A stretch of DNA of 64,000 bases, taken from NCBI GenBank assembly GCA_016794345.1, contig JAEUKE010000009.1:1-64000 (forward strand), given 5' to 3'. Numbering within the stretch: position 1 is the first letter of the stretch; every line of letters begins with the position of its first letter. Made by a program: the position numbers and the translations under genes. Positions 53,803 through 63,023 of this stretch are shown in pieces. The notes beneath the pieces are model-generated. The model saw only the letters and a list, made by a program, of their open reading frames with translations. It searched no databases and had not been told where the DNA came from. The stretch is from Myxococcales bacterium. Lineage in GTDB: Bacteria > Myxococcota_A > Polyangia > Polyangiales > Polyangiaceae.

Positions 53803-55164
53803 GTGCCTTCAGACGCCGCCCCGCGCGACGCCGTTACCGAGATCCTGTCGCGTGACGCTTCGGGGCTGAAGCTCCGCTCGCGCAAGATCCACGTCGACGT
53901 CGTGGCGGGCCAGCAGAGCGGGCAGGGCTTCGACTTCGCCGGGACGGAGGTGCGCATCGGCTCCGCACGCGGCTGCGACCTGGTCCTCTTCGACGGCGCG
54001 GTCAGCCGCCACCACCTCACGCTCAAGGTCGAGCGGGGAGGCATCCGCGTGATCGACGCGGGCAGTCGCAACGGCACCGTGCTCGACGGCGTCTCCATCC
54101 GCGACGCGTACGCGCGCTACGACTCGACGCTCGTCCTTGGCAACTCGAGCCTTCGCTTGCGCCTCCTGCAGGACGTCATCGAGATCCCGCTCTCCTCGCG
54201 CGAGAGCTTCGGCGGCCTCATTGGGCAGAGCGTGCCGATGCGCGTCGTCTTCACGATGCTCGAGCGCGCGGCCGCGGTCGACGACACCGTCCTCGTCGAA
54301 GGTGAGACGGGCACCGGCAAGGAGCTCGCAGCCGAGGCGCTGCACGAGGAGAGCGCGCGGAGCGGCGAGCCGTTCGTCGTGTTCGACTGCTCGGCGGTCG
54401 CGCCGAACCTGATGGAGAGCGAGCTCTTCGGTCATGTCCGCGGCGCGTTCTCGGGCGCGGTCGCCGACCGGGAGGGCGCCTTCGAGGCCGCGGACGGCGG
54501 GACCCTCTTCCTCGACGAGATCGGCGAGCTACCGCTGGACCTGCAGCCGAAGCTCCTCCGCGCGCTCGAGCGCTTCGAGGTGCGGCGCATCGGGTCGAAC
54601 ACGCCGCGGAAGGTGAACGTCCGCGTCGTGGCCGCGACGAACCGAAACCTCGCCGAGGAGGTCTCGAACAAGCGGTTCCGGGAGGACCTCTACTACCGGC
54701 TCGCGGTCGTCCGCGTCGTGCTCCCGCCGCTGCGCGAACGCCCCGACGACATCCCCCTGCTCATCCACCACTTCACGCGCGAGCTCGCCGAGCGCGGTCG
54801 GCAGGTCACGCCGTTGCCGGAGCGGGCGATGAAGGCTCTCATCGGGCAGGCCTGGCCGGGCAACGTCCGCGAGCTGAAGAACGCGGTCACCCGAACGCTC
54901 TTCCACGGCACCGCCCTCGGGCAGGCGCCTCCCTCCCTCCCGGGCCCGCTCGTGACCGCCAAGGTCGATCTTTCCGTTCCCCTGAAAGACGCGCGGGAGC
55001 AGCTCTGCGAGGCCTTCGAGGAGGCCTACCTCCGCGAAGCGCTCTCGGAGACAGGCGGAAATGTCACGCACGCCGCGCGGATCGCCGGGGTGAACCGCAA
55101 GTTCATCCAGCGCGCGGTCCAGCGGTTTCGTCTGCGGGCAAACGAGGAACCGGAGACCGAGTAG
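53803..55164 (+). CDS. FHA-domain sigma54-dependent activator
   Basis: 453 aa, GTG 53803, 18 bp after the propeller gene. An N-terminal FHA domain (about 25-120; [32 protein letters not shown]) reads phosphothreonine. The AAA+ domain has GETGTGKE (Walker A), GAFSGA (the sigma54-contact GAFTGA loop with Ser for Thr), [12 protein letters not shown] (Walker B) and [10 protein letters not shown] (Arg finger). A Fis-type HTH ends the protein ([25 protein letters not shown]). The Ser/Thr kinase 26 bp downstream may write the mark that the FHA domain reads. Confidence 0.92.
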   Translation: MPSDAAPRDAVTEILSRDASGLKLRSRKIHVDVVAGQQSGQGFDFAGTEVRIGSARGCDLVLFDGAVSRHHLTLKVERGGIRVIDAGSRNGTVLDGVSIRDAYARYDSTLVLGNSSLRLRLLQDVIEIPLSSRESFGGLIGQSVPMRVVFTMLERAAAVDDTVLVEGETGTGKELAAEALHEESARSGEPFVVFDCSAVAPNLMESELFGHVRGAFSGAVADREGAFEAADGGTLFLDEIGELPLDLQPKLLRALERFEVRRIGSNTPRKVNVRVVAATNRNLAEEVSNKRFREDLYYRLAVVRVVLPPLRERPDDIPLLIHHFTRELAERGRQVTPLPERAMKALIGQAWPGNVRELKNAVTRTLFHGTALGQAPPSLPGPLVTAKVDLSVPLKDAREQLCEAFEEAYLREALSETGGNVTHAARIAGVNRKFIQRAVQRFRLRANEEPETE

Positions 55165-55172
55165 TCGTCCTG

Positions 55173-55178
55173 TATACT
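55173..55178 (+). promoter_or_regulatory. Possible -10 element for the kinase gene
   Basis: TATACT lies 12 nt before ATG 55191, in the 26-bp gap after the activator. No matching -35 was found; the implied leader is very short. Confidence 0.3.
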
Positions 55179-55190
55179 GGCTCCCTTCTC

Positions 55191-56756
55191 ATGCGTGGTC
55201 GGCACAAGGAGCCGCAGGATCAGGTCGTCGGGCGATACGCCATCCAGGGCGACATCGCGACCGGAGGCATGGCCACGGTGCACTTCGGGCGGCTCATCGG
55301 CCCGAGCGGCTTCACGCGCGGAGTCGCGATCAAGCGCCTGCATCCGCAGTTCGCCAAGGACCCGCATTTCGTGGCGATGTTCCTCGACGAGGCTCGGCTC
55401 GCGTCGCGCATCCGCCACCCGAACGTCGTCCCCATCCTGGATGTCGTCGCCGAGAAGGGTGAGCTCTTCCTGGTGATGGACTTCATCCCGGGTGAGGCGA
55501 TCTCGAAGCTCTTCCGCAAGACGCCCGAAGGCCTGCCCGCGTCGATCGCGAGCTCGATCGGCGTCGGCATGCTCGAGGGCTTGCACGCCGCGCACGAGGC
55601 GAGGGGAGACGACGGCGAGCCGCTCGCGATCGTGCACCGCGACGTCTCCCCCCAGAACATCCTCATCGGGTCGGACGGCGTGGCTCGGCTCATCGACTTC
55701 GGCGTCGCCAAGGCGGTCGGCAACGCGTCCGCCACACGCGACGGCCAGATCAAAGGCAAGGTCGCTTACATGGCGCCCGAGCAGATCCGCGCGGAGGCGG
55801 TGGATCGCCGCGCCGACATCTACGCCGCGAGCGTCGTCCTCTGGGAGCTCGTGACGGGAAAGCGGTACTTCGACGAGTCGGGCAGCGACGCGGCGGTGGT
55901 CATGCGCACGCTGACGAAGGAGCCCGTCGCGCCCAGCACCGTGCGGGCCGAGGTCACGCCCGAGCTCGACCACATCATCCTCAAAGGGCTCTCGCGTGAT
56001 CCCGCCCAGCGCTACGCGACCGCCCGCGAGATGGCCCAGGCCATCGAGAAGGCCGCGCCGCCCGCGGCTGCCCGTGACGTGGCGCGCTGGGTCGACGCAA
56101 AGGCCGGCGACGCCATCCGCATGCAGGCGCAGCAGTTCTCGGCCTTCGACCTGTCCGTGGCGACGGAGCTGCCCGGCCGGCCCGTGTTGCCGCCGGACGG
56201 CGCACGCGCCTCGCTCGCGAAGATCGAGGCCGCTGCTGCCAAGGAGGCGGCGACCGCCCCGACGCTCGACGCCCCTCTGCCCAAGCCCGAGGTCACGGAG
56301 GAAAAGAACGAAGCTGCGTTCGAGCCGAAGCCGGCGGTCATCGTGGCCGAGCCCGCGAGCGCATCGACCCCGTGGGAGCGTCCTCGCCGCGGCGTCGCGC
56401 CGCTCGTCGTCGCGGGGCTCATCGCGGCCGGCGTGGTCGGCTTCCTTCTCGCGCGGATGCTGCCCTCTACGCCTGGCCCGGCTGCCGCCCAGGTTCCGGA
56501 GCCGCCGCGCGAGCAAGCGGTCTCGTCCGCGCCCGCCGAGGCCATGAAGGCCGAGACCACGGCGCCTGCGCCGCCGAGCTCCACCGCCGCCGCGTCCGAG
56601 GCGCCGGCCTCCTCTGCGCCGCCCGAAAAGCGTACGCTGCCGCCGTCCGCCGCCAGGCCGGCGGCGACGGCCAAGCCCGCTGCTGCCAATTGCACCCCTC
56701 CGTACCGGATCACGGCGGACGGCGTTCGCGAGTACAAGCCTGAATGCCTTCGATGA
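55191..56756 (+). CDS. Transmembrane Hanks-type Ser/Thr protein kinase
   Basis: 521 aa, ATG 55191. The kinase domain (about 15-275) has GDIATGGMATVHFG, VAIKRL, HRDVSPQN (H149, D151), IDFGVAK and MAPEQIRAEA. Then comes an Ala/Pro/Lys-rich juxtamembrane region and one membrane helix (about 405-425: APLVVAGLIAAGVVGFLLA). The extracellular tail is a Pro/Ala/Ser-rich stretch ending in a short segment with two Cys (NCTPPYRI, KPECLR). The HRDVSPQN form is typical of a large myxobacterial kinase class. It overlaps the next gene by 4 bp (ATGA). Confidence 0.92.
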   Translation: MRGRHKEPQDQVVGRYAIQGDIATGGMATVHFGRLIGPSGFTRGVAIKRLHPQFAKDPHFVAMFLDEARLASRIRHPNVVPILDVVAEKGELFLVMDFIPGEAISKLFRKTPEGLPASIASSIGVGMLEGLHAAHEARGDDGEPLAIVHRDVSPQNILIGSDGVARLIDFGVAKAVGNASATRDGQIKGKVAYMAPEQIRAEAVDRRADIYAASVVLWELVTGKRYFDESGSDAAVVMRTLTKEPVAPSTVRAEVTPELDHIILKGLSRDPAQRYATAREMAQAIEKAAPPAAARDVARWVDAKAGDAIRMQAQQFSAFDLSVATELPGRPVLPPDGARASLAKIEAAAAKEAATAPTLDAPLPKPEVTEEKNEAAFEPKPAVIVAEPASASTPWERPRRGVAPLVVAGLIAAGVVGFLLARMLPSTPGPAAAQVPEPPREQAVSSAPAEAMKAETTAPAPPSSTAAASEAPASSAPPEKRTLPPSAARPAATAKPAAANCTPPYRITADGVREYKPECLR

Positions 56757-57577
56757 GGCTCCCTCTCCTCGCCCTCACCCTCCTCGTCCCCGCGGTCGTC
56801 TTTGCGCAGCCGGCGACGGACGCAACGCAAACCTGCATCTCCGCGCACGTCGAGGCCCAGCGCCTGGAGAAGGCCGCCAAGCTTCGGGAAGCGCGCTCCG
56901 CCCTCGTGCGGTGCTCCGACCCGGCCTGCCCGAGCGTGCTCGTGACGGAGTGCACCGAGCTCTTCGCGAAGCTCGATCAAGCGGTGCCGAGCCTCGTCTT
57001 CGTCGCTCGCGACGCGAGCGGCAAGGACATCGCAGACGCGCGTGTGCTCGACGGAGAGACCGTCCTGCTCGAGCGCCTCGACGGCAAGGCCATCGAGGTC
57101 GATCCGGGTGAGCATCGCTTCCGCATCGAGCACGCCGGAGAGGCGCCCATCGAGCAGCGGCTCGTGGTCCGCGAGGGCGACAAGCTCCGCCGGGTCGAGG
57201 TCTCGTTCGGCAAGCCCGGCGGTGGCGGCCCTGTTACCCAGGAAGAGGAGCGTCAGGTCACGCCCGCCTTCTGGGTCGTCGGCGGCGCTGGCCTCGCAGG
57301 CCTCGCCGTCTTCGGTGCCCTCGCCGGGGTCGGTCTCGCGAAGAAGGGCGATCTCGACGACCAGGCATGCGCGCCGAATTGCCCGACGGCCGACGTGGAC
57401 GAGGTGCGCTCGCTGTTCCTTGGCGCCGACATCACGCTCGGTATCGGCCTCGCGGCGCTCGCGGTCGCGCCGATCCTCTATTTCACGAGCCCCGTGGGGC
57501 CGCCGTCGAGCAGCGCGTTCATCGCGCCGCGCTTCGGGCCGGGCTCGGCTTCGCTCTCGGTCGGAGCGAGCTTTTGA
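56753..57577 (+). CDS. Exported PEGA-like protein with C-terminal membrane helices
   Basis: About 274 aa. ATG 56753 is in the ATGA overlap with the kinase stop; ATG 56744 is also possible. The Sec signal peptide MRLPLLALTLLVPAVVFAQ is followed by a helical Cys-containing region (QTCISAHVEAQRLEKAAKLREAR). A PEGA-type beta domain is next (DIADARVLDGETVLLERLDGK, VDPGEHRFRIEHAG). Two membrane helices lie near the C-terminus (WVVGGAGLAGLAVFGALAGV, LGADITLGIGLAALAVAPIL). Such proteins commonly sit beside Ser/Thr kinases in myxobacteria; the role is unknown. Confidence 0.75.
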   Translation: MRLPLLALTLLVPAVVFAQPATDATQTCISAHVEAQRLEKAAKLREARSALVRCSDPACPSVLVTECTELFAKLDQAVPSLVFVARDASGKDIADARVLDGETVLLERLDGKAIEVDPGEHRFRIEHAGEAPIEQRLVVREGDKLRRVEVSFGKPGGGGPVTQEEERQVTPAFWVVGGAGLAGLAVFGALAGVGLAKKGDLDDQACAPNCPTADVDEVRSLFLGADITLGIGLAALAVAPILYFTSPVGPPSSSAFIAPRFGPGSASLSVGASF

Positions 57578-58353
57578 AGAGCCTCGGGGCGTATGCGCTC
57601 ACGGCGCTCGTCACGACGGGCTGCTCGCTGGCCTACGATCTCGGCTCGTACGACGAGGGCACCGCGAGCGCCTCGAGCACCGGGGGGTTCGCGCCGAGCG
57701 GAGGAGGAGGCGCCGGAGGCGACGCGACCGGCGGCGGTGCGTCCGGCGGAGGAGGGGCCGCGCCCGAATGCGGCGAGCAGCTCAACCCGCCGGTCAGCTC
57801 GGTGAAGGAGACGTTCGACAGCGGCTTCGGGTCGGTGGCGCCCGTGGGGTCCTGCGTCTCGGTCGACGCCGGCACGGCGCTCTTCACGCCGCCCGCTTCG
57901 GAGCCGCTCGACTTCTGCTGGGTCACCCTCCCGGGTGTCCTCCACCTGAGCTGCGATGCCCTGACCTTCCGCCTCCTCGAAGCGACGAACGCCGTGCTCG
58001 GCGCGCAGACCTTCGTCTATTTGAGCGACGTCGCGAGCGGCACCCGCACCAACCTCATCCTCGAGGGCGGAGGGTTCCAGCTCTCGCTCGAGCTCGGAGG
58101 GGGCGGCATCGAGATCATGAACGGCATCTACAACCCCGCCACGGACCGCTATGTCCGCATCCGTGCCGACGAGGACACGTTGTTCCTCGAGACCTCGATC
58201 GACGGGGCCGAGTGGGTGGTCCGGGGATCGGGCCCGTACCTCATGCCGCTCGACGGTCTCCAGGTCAGCATCGGTGCGGGGACGTACTCTGCTCTCATGA
58301 GCGACCCTGGCCAAGCGCGGATCGACTGCATCAACGTCGTGCCCTGCCCCTGA
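57574..58353 (+). CDS. Lipoprotein of unknown function
   Basis: 259 aa. TTG 57574 is the only plausible start; it overlaps the previous stop by 4 bp (TTGA). A short signal peptide ends near LVTTGCS, with a non-ideal lipobox at position -3. A Gly/Ala/Ser-rich linker (about 30-62) precedes a beta-rich domain resembling a concanavalin-like jelly roll (ETFDSGF, RYVRIRADEDTLFLETSIDGAEW, LQVSIGAGTY), with several Cys. It is probably a carbohydrate-binding surface protein. It closes the kinase cluster. Confidence 0.65.
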   Translation: MKSLGAYALTALVTTGCSLAYDLGSYDEGTASASSTGGFAPSGGGGAGGDATGGGASGGGGAAPECGEQLNPPVSSVKETFDSGFGSVAPVGSCVSVDAGTALFTPPASEPLDFCWVTLPGVLHLSCDALTFRLLEATNAVLGAQTFVYLSDVASGTRTNLILEGGGFQLSLELGGGGIEIMNGIYNPATDRYVRIRADEDTLFLETSIDGAEWVVRGSGPYLMPLDGLQVSIGAGTYSALMSDPGQARIDCINVVPCP

Positions 58354-58409
58354 TCCGCTTCGAGACATTTGTCGTTTCCGCGGAGGGGCCCATCGGCTAC
58401 TCGAGCGTC

Positions 58410-59537
58410 GTGCTCTCCCCGAAAGACTTCTACGAGGCCCTCACCGCGGCTGGCGTGAACCTCTTCTGCGGCGTCCCCGACTCGCTGCTCAAGGACATCT
58501 GCGCGTACGTGACGGCGAACACGCCGAAGCGCCGCAACGTCATCACCGCAAACGAGGGGAGCGCGATCGCGCTCGCGATGGGGCACTACCTCGCGACCGG
58601 GGAAATCGGCCTCGTCTACATGCAGAACTCGGGGCTCGGCAACACGGTGAACCCGGTCACCTCCCTGGCGGACCCGGCGATCTACGGCGTGCCCATGTTG
58701 CTCCTCGTGGGCTGGCGCGGTCGGCCCGGCGAGCACGACGAGCCGCAGCACGTCCACATGGGCAAGGTGACGCTCGAGACGCTCGCCGCCATCGGTGTCC
58801 CGGCCTCGGTGTTGCCCCGCGACATCGACGCGGCGAAGGCCGCGCTCTCGTCGGCGCTGGAGCAGGCCCGGCAACGTCGCGGTCCGGTCGCGCTCGTGGT
58901 GGAGAAGGGCACGTTCGAGGCCTACTCGCTGAAGGACCCGAGCCCGCCGGAGCTCACGCTCACGCGCGAGCAAGCCATCGAGCGCTTCGCCGCGTCGCTC
59001 CCGGCCGGCGCCGCGGTCGTCTCCACCACGGGCATGCCCTCGCGCGAGCTCTTCGAGGTCCGCGGGCGCCGCGGCGAGCCTCACGACGCGGACTTCCTCG
59101 TCGTCGGCGGCATGGGGCACGCCTCGCAGATCGCGCTCGGCGTCGCGCTCTCCCGCGAGGACAAGCCCGTCTATTGTCTCGATGGTGACGGTGCCGTCAT
59201 CATGCACATGGGCGGCCTCGCGACGATCGGGGAGCTGGCGCCGCCGCGCTACAAACACGTCGTCCTCAACAACGGCGCCCACGACAGCGTCGGCGGCCAG
59301 CCCACGGCGGGCTTCTCCGTCGACATCTGCGCGGTCGCCCGGGCCGCCGGCTACAAAAGCGCCGTCTGCGTCACCACCGAGGCCGAGCTCGACGCGGCCC
59401 TCGCCGCTTTGCGCGACGCCGAAGGGCCGGCCTTGGTGGAGGTCCGCGTGAAGAAGGGCTCCCGCAAGGACCTCGGCCGTCCCACGCAGAGCCCGGCGGA
59501 TCTCACCCTGGCGTTTTCGGCGTACCTTCGGGGCTGA
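58410..59537 (+). CDS. Phosphonopyruvate decarboxylase-like ThDP enzyme
   Basis: 375 aa, with GTG 58410 as the best start; no ATG lies upstream, and the Shine-Dalgarno is weak. It converts phosphonopyruvate to phosphonoacetaldehyde (or acts on sulfopyruvate). Evidence: FYEALTAAGVNLFCGVPDSLLKDI at the N-terminus, ITANEGSAIALAMG (catalytic Glu), and GLGNTVNPVTSLADPAIYGVPML. At the C-terminus the ThDP site DGDGAVIMHMGGLATIG pairs with LNNGAHDSVGGQPT, a characteristic Ppd motif. PEP mutase, the usual partner, is not in the window. The neighbours are a VOC protein and a phosphomutase. Confidence 0.82.
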   Translation: MLSPKDFYEALTAAGVNLFCGVPDSLLKDICAYVTANTPKRRNVITANEGSAIALAMGHYLATGEIGLVYMQNSGLGNTVNPVTSLADPAIYGVPMLLLVGWRGRPGEHDEPQHVHMGKVTLETLAAIGVPASVLPRDIDAAKAALSSALEQARQRRGPVALVVEKGTFEAYSLKDPSPPELTLTREQAIERFAASLPAGAAVVSTTGMPSRELFEVRGRRGEPHDADFLVVGGMGHASQIALGVALSREDKPVYCLDGDGAVIMHMGGLATIGELAPPRYKHVVLNNGAHDSVGGQPTAGFSVDICAVARAAGYKSAVCVTTEAELDAALAALRDAEGPALVEVRVKKGSRKDLGRPTQSPADLTLAFSAYLRG

Positions 59538-59602
59538 TGCCTCGGCGCGGCTTCGCAGGTCGCGAGGCCGCGGCTCTGCGCGTCGGGTCTATCCTGCCCG
59601 AT

Positions 59603-60064
59603 ATGTCGCGGATCGAAGGCGCTCGCTACGGACACACCAACCTCATCGCGCGCGACTGGCGCGCGCTCGCCTCGTTCTACGAGAGCCTCTTCGGGTGCGA
59701 GCCCGTCCCGCCGGAGCGCGACTACCAAGGTCCCGCGCTCGACGCGGGCACCGCCGTGCCGGGCGCCCGCGTCCGAGGTGTTCACCTTCGTCTGCCCGGC
59801 CACGGCGCCACGGGCCCCACGCTGGAGATCTACTCGTACAGTGTAGCCGCCGCGGCGGTTCGCCCCGAGGTGAACCGAGCAGGCTTGGGGCACATCGCGT
59901 TTGCGGTGGCGGACGTGGCGGCTGCGCGACGCGCGGTGCTCGAAGCCGGGGGCTCGAGCGTCGGCGAGGTCGTCACGCTCGAGACCGCGGCGGGGGCCCG
60001 CGTCACCTGGTGTTACGTGCGCGACCCGGAGGGCAACATCGTCGAGCTGCAATCGTGGGCGTGA
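59603..60064 (+). CDS. VOC-superfamily (glyoxalase-like) protein
   Basis: 153 aa, ATG 59603 is chosen since the VOC fold begins right after it (YGHTNLIARDWRALASFYESLFG). ATG 59537 (TGATG overlap with the decarboxylase) is a longer alternative. The two paired babab units are visible: first His in GHTN, then HLRLPG, TLEIYSY (Glu), HIAFAVADV (second His) and DPEGNIVELQSW (last Glu). Four ligands fit a metal site. Enzymatic activity (lyase, isomerase or dioxygenase) is not determined. Confidence 0.82.
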   Translation: MSRIEGARYGHTNLIARDWRALASFYESLFGCEPVPPERDYQGPALDAGTAVPGARVRGVHLRLPGHGATGPTLEIYSYSVAAAAVRPEVNRAGLGHIAFAVADVAAARRAVLEAGGSSVGEVVTLETAAGARVTWCYVRDPEGNIVELQSWA

Positions 60065-60139
60065 TCGCGACCCCCACGCGCTCGCGCCCACATCGCGCTT
60101 TTTCCGCGTCGGAAAGCGTGCGAGAACACCGGCGCGAAC

Positions 60140-61534
60140 ATGGCTTTCCCCCGTCACGTCTTCCGTGAGTACGACATCCGCGGCGTCGCCGATCGCGACC
60201 TGACGAGCGATTTCGTGAACCAGGTCGCGCTCGCTTACGCGGGCGCGCTCGGGGAGGAGCTCGGCCGGCCGCTGAAGCTCGCCGTCGGCCGCGACGGTCG
60301 CCTCTCCAGCCCGCGGATCTTCGAGGCGTTCACGAGCGGTCTCCTCGCCGCCGGAGCCGACGTGACGGACATCGGCATCGGCCCGACGCCGCTCCTCTAC
60401 TTCGCCGCTCACCACCTCGGGACGGACGGCGCGGTGCAGATCACCGGGAGCCACAACCCGGCCGAGGACAACGGCCTCAAGATGATGCGCGGCAAGGGCT
60501 CGTTCTTCGGCCGCGACATCCAGGGGCTCGCCGCGCGCATCGTGGAGGGGCGCCTGCCGTCGCGCGCGGGCTCGGGGAAGATGGGCACGGCGGACGTGTC
60601 GGACGCGTACGTCGACGCGCTCCGGTCGCGCGTCCGGCTGCCGGCGGACCACGGCGTCCGCGTCGTTCTCGACGCGGGCAACGGCGCGGCCGGGCCGCTC
60701 GGGGTCCGCGCGCTCGAGGCGCTCGGCTTCCAGGTCGATCCGCTCTTCTGTGACATCGACGGGCGTTTCCCCAACCATCACCCCGACCCGACGCAGCCGA
60801 AGAACGTGCAGGCCCTCATCGACCGCGTCCGCGAGACGGGCGCGCCGCTCGGCATCGCCTTCGACGGCGACGGCGATCGTATCGGCGCGGTCGACGAGGC
60901 GGGCGAGATCATCTGGGGCGACAAGCTCATGATCCTCTTCTCGCGTCGCGTGCTCGCGGAGCACCCGGGCGCGACGATCCTCGGCGAGGTGAAGTGCTCG
61001 GAGACGCTCTTCTCGGACGTGCGCGCGCACGGGGGCCGCGCGCTCTACGCGAAGACCGGCCACTCGCTCATCAAGACACGCATGAAGGAGGAGAAGGCGC
61101 TGCTCGCGGGGGAGATGAGCGGGCACATCTTCTTCGCCGATCGGTACTTCGGCTTCGACGACGCCATCTATGCGGCGGCCCGGCTGCTGGAGATCGTGGC
61201 CGAAGAGAAGAAGCCGCTCTCGGCGCTCCTCGCGGACGTCCCCAAGACGTACGCCACGCCGGAGCTGCGGGTCGACTGCGCGGACGAGGCGAAGTTCGGC
61301 GTGGTGAGCCAGGTGCTCGAGCACTACAAGCCCACCCACACCGTTCTCGACATCGACGGCGCGCGGGTCGACTTCAGCGACGGCGCCTGGGGCCTCTGCC
61401 GTGCCTCCAACACGCAGCCCGTCCTCGTGCTCCGCTTCGAGGCGAAGACCGAGGCGCGCCTCGCGGAGATCCGCGCCGACATGGAGGGTGTGGTGACGCG
61501 AGCCGGCGGCAAGCTCTCGCCGGCCGCGCACTGA
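60140..61534 (+). CDS. Phosphomannomutase/phosphoglucomutase
   Basis: 464 aa, ATG 60140. It moves phosphate between C1 and C6 of mannose or glucose phosphate, feeding exopolysaccharide or LPS sugars. Alpha-D-phosphohexomutase motifs are complete: ITGSHNP (phospho-Ser S104), DGDGDR (Mg loop), GEMSGH (sugar loop) and RASNTQP (phosphate loop). The N-terminus FREYDIRGVADRDLT is typical of AlgC/ManB. The start is the first ATG matching this. The prmC gene follows closely. Confidence 0.93.
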   Translation: MAFPRHVFREYDIRGVADRDLTSDFVNQVALAYAGALGEELGRPLKLAVGRDGRLSSPRIFEAFTSGLLAAGADVTDIGIGPTPLLYFAAHHLGTDGAVQITGSHNPAEDNGLKMMRGKGSFFGRDIQGLAARIVEGRLPSRAGSGKMGTADVSDAYVDALRSRVRLPADHGVRVVLDAGNGAAGPLGVRALEALGFQVDPLFCDIDGRFPNHHPDPTQPKNVQALIDRVRETGAPLGIAFDGDGDRIGAVDEAGEIIWGDKLMILFSRRVLAEHPGATILGEVKCSETLFSDVRAHGGRALYAKTGHSLIKTRMKEEKALLAGEMSGHIFFADRYFGFDDAIYAAARLLEIVAEEKKPLSALLADVPKTYATPELRVDCADEAKFGVVSQVLEHYKPTHTVLDIDGARVDFSDGAWGLCRASNTQPVLVLRFEAKTEARLAEIRADMEGVVTRAGGKLSPAAH

Positions 61535-61539
61535 ATCGC

Positions 61540-62421
61540 ATGACAGCGTCGTCAGATATCTGGACAGTCCGCCGCGTCCTGGCCTGGGCTGCGGACGATC
61601 TTCGCGACAAGGGCAGCGACACGCCCCGGCTCGACGCCGAGCTCTTGCTCGCCCAGGTTCTGGGCACCAACCGCATCGGCCTCATCGTCGATCCGGAGCG
61701 CCCCCTCTCGAAGGCGGAGCTCTCCACCTACCGCGACCTCCACAAGCGCCGGCGGTCGGCGGAGCCCGTCGCTTACATGCTGGGCACGCGCGAGTTCTAC
61801 GGGCGGCCATTCCGAGTGGACAAACGCGTGCTCGTCCCACGGCCGGACACCGAAGCCCTCGTGGAGGAGGCGCTCGATCGCCTGTCGCACCTCTCGATGT
61901 CTGCCCGTGTCCTCGACCTGTGCACCGGGTCGGGCTGCGTCGCCATCACGCTCGCGTGCGAGCGGCCGACGTGGTCGGTCCTCGGCACGGATATCTCGGC
62001 GGACGCGCTCGAGGTCGCCCGCGACAACGCCGCGCGGCTCGGCACCACGCCCCGCTGCTGGTTCCGCCAGTCGGATCTGTTCGCGGATCTCGGGGTCGAT
62101 CACCGGTTCGATCTGATCACGGCGAACCCGCCGTACATCGCCGTGGGCGAGAGGCTGCCGCAGACAATCTTCGACCACGAGCCGCACCTCGCCCTCTTCG
62201 GCGGCGCGGACGGGCTCGCGATCGCGCGTCGGATCATCGCGGAGGCACCGGCTCACCTTTGCCCTGGTGGCGTCCTCGCCATGGAGATCGGCGCCGGCCA
62301 GGCGCCCGATACGGCGAAGCTCTTCGAGGCTGCGGGCTTCACCGACGTGCGCGCGCGCAAGGACTACGGCGGGATTGATCGCGTCGTGAGCGGGGTCCTT
62401 GCGGCCGCCCAAGCTCCGTGA
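61540..62421 (+). CDS. prmC: Peptide chain release factor N5-glutamine methyltransferase
   Basis: 293 aa, ATG 61540, 5 bp after the phosphomutase stop. It methylates the Gln of the GGQ motif in release factors. The N-terminal helical substrate-recognition domain (about 1-85; ELLLAQVLGTNR, EPVAYMLGTREFYG) is joined to a class I SAM domain with LDLCTGSGCVAITLA (motif I), GTDISADALEVARDNA (motif II) and ITANPPYIA, the catalytic NPPY. Length is as usual. Confidence 0.95.
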   Translation: MTASSDIWTVRRVLAWAADDLRDKGSDTPRLDAELLLAQVLGTNRIGLIVDPERPLSKAELSTYRDLHKRRRSAEPVAYMLGTREFYGRPFRVDKRVLVPRPDTEALVEEALDRLSHLSMSARVLDLCTGSGCVAITLACERPTWSVLGTDISADALEVARDNAARLGTTPRCWFRQSDLFADLGVDHRFDLITANPPYIAVGERLPQTIFDHEPHLALFGGADGLAIARRIIAEAPAHLCPGGVLAMEIGAGQAPDTAKLFEAAGFTDVRARKDYGGIDRVVSGVLAAAQAP

Positions 62422-63023
62422 ATGGCCTTTCATCGCACGAGCCGACTGTACCGGTGATGTTGCAACTCGAGGGGGCTCCCACTTCGAGAATTCTGCGTGA
62501 GCACCCTTGACTCAGTGTCGTCGGGCTCATCTTCGTACCCAACGCGGGAGGGGTAATGCGGAAGCCGCTGGCGAGTGACTGGGCGCTGCTCGTGCACTTC
62601 CGTGTCCTCGCCCTCGGTGGCGTGTACGTCCGCGACGCAGACGGCGAGCTCGTGTTCCACGCGCTGGCGCCGCCGACGTCCGACGAAGTGACGGAGGTCG
62701 CGGTGCGCACGGCGAAGCGGCCGCAGAAGGTGCTCGCACGGCATGGCAGGCTGCTCGAGGACAGGACAGTCGACCCGTCGCCGGGGACCGAGCAGCTCGA
62801 GCTCCGCTACGTTCTCAAGACGCCCCGGAGGCGCTCGAGGCCTCGTGTTCGCCTCCAAGGCCGCCCGCGTCGTGAACGTCGCTTCGAGCGCGCACACCCC
62901 GCGGAGCTCGCGCCTTTCGAGGATCTTGAGTAGCATATGCCCCGCGGGCGTCGGGTGGTTGGCTGTTCGTGAGGGCAGTCGGGACGGCGCCCGGCGTCGG
63001 ACCGGCGACACGAAAGGCAGCGA
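62422..63023. other. 602-bp region without an intact gene; holds a transposase remnant
   Basis: The stretch separates prmC from the second vgrG. It contains the IS91-type remnant at 62556-62933 and nothing else I can support. No terminal inverted repeats or target duplications were recognised. GC content drops slightly and codon choice is more mixed towards the vgrG, consistent with acquired DNA. Confidence 0.6.
62556..62933 (+). pseudogene. IS91-type transposase remnant
   Basis: The frame of 125 codons resembles the middle of IS91-family Y2 transposases of myxobacteria in its first two thirds: LLVHFRVLALGGVYVRDADG, VFHALAPPTSDEVTEVAVRTAKR and VLARHGRLLED. After about residue 85 it becomes Arg-rich and non-homologous. 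The HUH motif expected as HFH reads HFR. Both termini of the transposase are missing. The assignment is from memory of the family. Confidence 0.55.
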
